7,353 nt of DNA from Candidatus Omnitrophota bacterium. Its GTDB lineage: Bacteria; Omnitrophota; Gorgyraeia; Gygaellales; Profunditerraquicolaceae. The position numbers were made by a program, and so were the translations under genes. Below are positions 5,784-7,353 of this stretch, in pieces. The stretch's first letter is position 1, and each line of letters starts with the position of its first letter. The stretch lies in assembly GCA_016867095.1 (NCBI GenBank), contig VGKK01000054.1, positions 1 through 7,353 of the forward strand. Reading direction: 5' to 3'. The notes beneath the pieces are model-generated. The model did no database searches, was not told where the DNA came from, and worked only from the letters and a program-made list of their open reading frames with translations.

Positions 5784-6383
5784 TTATCCTTGCAATCGTC
5801 TAAATATTACACCTATCCACACGGGGGCAAAACGCAGGTCGTTAATAAGCTGACGCTTGTCATCAGAAGATAATCTCTTCTTGAGAATCTCGATGATTTT
5901 TTCATCTACATTATTTTGTCCTAAATAACGTAGGGCCTGAATGATTAAGCCGCTCACGCGTCCTGCAGTCGCCATATTCTTAGGCGTTGTTCTCTTTAGC
6001 ACAATCTGCTGTTTGTTGATCTCTACTGTTCTTTTAGAGCCATCTGTCAAGAAAACAATTCTTGCGGGCACCTGCTCGGTTAAACCAAGCAGATTCGCGG
6101 CATATGCCCCAGAAGGCTGGATTCTTAAATTATCTCGCCCTGCCAGCGCTTGAGCAATACTCTCATAATTTGCCGGAAGATCTCCTAACGTAGGATGTTT
6201 TTTAGGATAATCATAGAGACCACGCGCTAACCGTCGAATAGTACCGGCTCTTACCAGTCGCACCAAAGATTGAGCCACAGCGGTACGACTCCCTAGATCA
6301 AGAAAGTGATTTGGTGTAAAAACCCAGCCAGTGCCCTTGCTATGAATCCTGTTTGTCATTTTATTCTCAATACTTTGAGCCAT
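5784..6383 (-). CDS. abiEi: AbiEi-like antitoxin and transcriptional repressor (DUF6088 type)
   Basis: The 199-residue product begins with a winged-helix region (about 15-60: GWVFTPNHFLDL, a recognition-helix stretch TAVAQSLVRLVRAG, wing RRLARGLYDYP). This is followed by the conserved AbiEi core PTLGDLPANYESIAQAL, IQPSGAYAANLLGL, RIVFLTDG and a helical C-terminus. AbiEi proteins neutralise AbiEii and repress their own promoter by binding inverted repeats. The start at 6383 has GAGG 8 bases upstream. A reading extended 16 codons to a TTG at 6431 would begin inside the promoter and operator and is rejected. The perfect inverted repeat at 6397-6434 is the obvious candidate binding site. The stop is 4 bases before the abiEii start, typical of this pair. 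The symbol is given by family; sequence identity to characterised members was not measured. Confidence 0.87.
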   Translation of the reverse strand: MAQSIENKMTNRIHSKGTGWVFTPNHFLDLGSRTAVAQSLVRLVRAGTIRRLARGLYDYPKKHPTLGDLPANYESIAQALAGRDNLRIQPSGAYAANLLGLTEQVPARIVFLTDGSKRTVEINKQQIVLKRTTPKNMATAGRVSGLIIQALRYLGQNNVDEKIIEILKKRLSSDDKRQLINDLRFAPVWIGVIFRRLQG

Positions 6384-6396
6384 ATAAGCTACCTCT

Positions 6397-6434
6397 TTCT
6401 TGTCACAAAAAGTATATATTTTTTGTGACAAGAA
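6397..6434. promoter_or_regulatory. Perfect 15-bp inverted repeat, likely AbiEi operator
   Basis: TTCTTGTCACAAAAA (6397-6411) and its exact complement (6420-6434) flank an 8-base AT-rich centre. The repeat spans the -10 element and spacer of the abiE promoter and ends 14 bases before the abiEi start codon. AbiEi proteins are known to autoregulate through inverted repeats at their promoter, so binding here would block RNA polymerase. Confidence 0.8.
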
Positions 6435-6439
6435 GTCAA
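6411..6439 (-). promoter_or_regulatory. Sigma-70-type promoter of the abiE operon
   Basis: On the minus strand, TTGACT (6434-6439) and TATACT (6411-6416) each match the consensus at five of six positions and are separated by exactly 17 bp. A start point about 7 bases further would give a leader of roughly 20 bases, which includes the GAGG ribosome site. It is the best promoter in the window. Confidence 0.8.
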
Positions 6440-6470
6440 GCTATTTTTTGCGGTAAAACCCGCTTAACAC

Positions 6471-6511
6471 AATGTTCAGTATTTAGTGAACATTAGCAAA
6501 AAGTGAACATT
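6471..6511. repeat. AATGTTCA / TGAACATT repeats
   Basis: AATGTTCA (6471-6478) faces TGAACATT at 6487-6494, with a second direct copy at 6504-6511. The flanking TAAAACCCGC also occurs twice, at 6454-6463 and 6511-6520. The spacing suits a protein-binding site or the remains of a small inverted-repeat element upstream of the abiE promoter. Confidence 0.6.
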
Positions 6512-6513
6512 AA

Positions 6514-6551
6514 AACCCGCCATGGATGTTACATCGAAGCACAGGCGGGTT
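6514..6551. repeat. AACCCGCC / GGCGGGTT inverted repeat
   Basis: Eight-base perfect arms at 6514-6521 and 6544-6551 enclose 22 bases. The right arm abuts the 26-bp palindrome that starts at 6552, so the two structures sit end to end. Confidence 0.6.
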
Positions 6552-6577
6552 AAATGTCCACTGTCCAGTGGACATTT
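6552..6577. repeat. 26-bp palindrome AAATGTCCACTG / CAGTGGACATTT
   Basis: Two perfect 12-base arms are separated by only TC, making a near-continuous palindrome suited to dimer binding or cruciform extrusion. It shares the ACATT core with the repeats on both sides. Confidence 0.75.
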
Positions 6578-6587
6578 CGGTTTAGTG

Positions 6588-6608
6588 CCTGCCTGACGGC
6601 AAGGCAGG
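6588..6608. repeat. CCTGCCT / AGGCAGG hairpin
   Basis: Seven-base perfect arms enclose GACGGCA. Sequences of the type CCTGCCTGACGGCAGGCAGG are recurrent intergenic repeats in many candidate-phylum genomes, often mistranslated as PCRQAG; this one reads that way on the minus strand. Confidence 0.6.
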
Positions 6609-6665
6609 GACATTTTACCGGCTCGGGGCAGGGCTGAAAAACCCCAAAATGCGCCTTCCAGAAAA

Positions 6666-6717
6666 ACCGACATTGCATACCGACATTCAAGGGGGCAAAT
6701 GTCGGTCTGCTTGCCCC
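6666..6717. repeat. ACCGACATT repeats with nested GGGGCAA stem
   Basis: ACCGACATT occurs directly at 6666-6674 and 6679-6687 (13-bp period) and inverted at 6698-6706. A second stem, GGGGCAA (6692-6698) with TTGCCCC (6711-6717), overlaps it. Two further CCGACA units follow at 6768-6779. Confidence 0.6.
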
Positions 6718-6891
6718 GGTTTAGCCTGATTTTGTGCTTAAAATTGGCCTTTTAGGCCCTTACCATACCGACACCGACATCCAAAAAAACGACCCCAAAA
6801 TCACTCACAAAATGCGCCTCGCCCGACCCTCAGCCCAAGCCCCCCTTGGAAGGACCCACAACAAGGGCACGGCTTCCGGCCGCTTGATGAA

Positions 6892-7163
6892 GATGAACGT
6901 TGTGAACGTAAATTCCCTTGTTTTCTAAATGCCTCTTAGCTTGTGTTTTTTTACGTAGTTTCCTGAATTTCTCTTCTTATTCTTTCCTGTCTTTAAAGAG
7001 AGGGGAATACGTTCACGATGTTCACAGGCTCTGTAGCTTATTGTAGATTCAGGGCTTAAGCTCTGAACTTAGCTGTGAAGGTAGAACGCCGATGTTCACG
7101 ACATTTACAAAATCAAGGCTGCTTTTCTTCATAAGATTCACAGACGTTCACACCTTCGTTCAC
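6892..7163. repeat. Dispersed GTTCAC/GTGAAC motifs
   Basis: The exact hexamer occurs at 6902 (as GTGAAC) and at 7011, 7020, 7094, 7146 and 7158 (as GTTCAC), with a near-copy at 6892. The longer CGATGTTCAC is at 7016-7025 and 7090-7099. The two rightmost copies are inside the primase-like gene, coding Val-Asn in VNEGVNV. Two more copies (6486, 6503) lie in the ACATT repeats. Confidence 0.6.
7048..7067. repeat. 20-bp palindrome, one wobble position
   Basis: TTCAGGGCTTAAGCTCTGAA is self-complementary apart from one G-T opposition. It lies inside an outer inverted repeat, TTCACAG (7021-7027) and CTGTGAA (7073-7079), just downstream of the primase-like stop. It lacks a U-tract on either strand, so terminator function is doubtful. 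Confidence 0.6.
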
Positions 7164-7353
7164 ATCCTTCTTAAAAAGCAGATTCTCTTTAACCTTTTGT
7201 AGAATAAAGAGCTTTCTGCCAGTTCCGGCTTCACGTTTTTTACCCCGCGCAATATCAATCCCGATGCTACGCATAACCGGCGCTATTCTCATGAGCTCCG
7301 ACGCAAGAGCCTTGGGGTTATCTATAATGCGCTTTCCATATCCTGCTCGCCTA
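7113..7353 (-). CDS. C-terminus of a probable plasmid/phage primase-helicase, 5' end off window
   Basis: An open frame of 79 codons enters from the right edge and stops at TGA 7113-7115. It contains IIDNPKALASELMRIAPVMR and SIGIDIARGKKREAGTGRKL. This pattern, with NP-ALxxxLRRxAPxLRxxGI and a basic GRxR strand, is one I associate with the C-terminal DNA-binding region of D5/VirE/DUF3987-type primase-helicases of phages, plasmids and integrated elements. The tail KKDVNEGVNVCESYEEKQP is charged and encodes two GTGAAC motifs. The catalytic parts are outside the window, so enzymatic function cannot be confirmed here. No terminator follows the stop. It reads in the same direction as the abiE operon about 730 bases downstream, suggesting that abiE is cargo of an integrated element. 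Family call is moderate. Confidence 0.5.
   Translation of the reverse strand, partial: RRAGYGKRIIDNPKALASELMRIAPVMRSIGIDIARGKKREAGTGRKLFILQKVKENLLFKKDVNEGVNVCESYEEKQP

Larger units (their letters stand above)
6440..7112. other. Repeat-rich stretch without a convincing gene
   Basis: Short frames exist on both strands but run through inverted repeats, lack ribosome sites and show no protein-like composition. The stretch instead holds ACATT-core inverted repeats (6471-6780), a CCTGCCT hairpin (6588-6608), a 12-mer direct repeat CAAAATGCGCCT (6645-6656 and 6808-6819), dispersed GTTCAC motifs and a 20-bp palindrome (7048-7067). No RNA gene is recognised. Confidence 0.6.

Noticed and set aside
6384..6431. 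16-codon N-terminal extension of the AbiEi-like gene from TTG
   Set aside because: It would begin inside the promoter and operator; the ATG at 6383 has a well-placed GAGG.
6476..6673. Minus-strand 65-codon frame
   Set aside because: It reads straight through the CCTGCCT hairpin (PCRQAG) and the 26-bp palindrome, a common artefact of intergenic repeats.
6734..6928. Plus-strand 64-codon frame ending in VVNVNSLVF
   Set aside because: No ribosome site, composition dominated by repeats (CCGACA, GTGAAC), and no recognisable protein pattern.

Overview
The window looks like a chromosomal stretch of a diderm, uncultivated-type bacterium. A lipobox-bearing entericidin-like peptide, a PilZ protein, and a PEGA protein next to a glycosyltransferase together suggest Omnitrophota or a similar candidate phylum. 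This placement is an inference from gene content, not a proven assignment. All genes I can support read on the minus strand, so transcription runs from high to low coordinates.

Region A (about 6384-7353): the last 79 residues of a protein resembling the C-terminus of a plasmid/phage primase-helicase enter from the right edge. About 730 bases without a convincing gene follow. They carry short inverted and direct repeats: GTTCAC motifs around the end of the primase-like gene, and three related inverted-repeat pairs built on an ACATT core closer to the next operon. This points to a mobile or accessory region.

Region B (about 3804-6439): a compact defence-type operon. A strong promoter (TTGACT, 17 bp, TATACT) is embedded in a perfect 15-bp inverted repeat. 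It is followed by an AbiEi-like antitoxin/repressor, an AbiEii-like nucleotidyltransferase toxin, a calcineurin-like metallophosphoesterase whose start overlaps the toxin stop (ATGA), and the first ~72 codons of a probable DNA methyltransferase. The methyltransferase is cut off by a palindromic repeat element with nine AATTCTG units, a 41-base imperfect hairpin, and three 16-bp CCGGAATT units. The element resembles ends associated with Y1/REP-type transposases. The AbiE pair plus a coupled phosphoesterase is the most interesting part of the window.

Region C (2180-3727): a four-gene cluster with strong Shine-Dalgarno sites: a PilZ (c-di-GMP-binding) protein, an aquaporin with an unusual selectivity filter, a 51-residue entericidin-like lipoprotein, and a 93-residue membrane protein. 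It ends at a clear terminator hairpin (2105-2132). The shared theme may be envelope or osmotic physiology, but that is inference.

Region D (1-2082): a membrane-anchored PEGA-domain protein, translationally coupled by an 11-base overlap to a membrane-embedded family 2 glycosyltransferase that runs off the left edge. This pair probably works in assembly of a surface polysaccharide.
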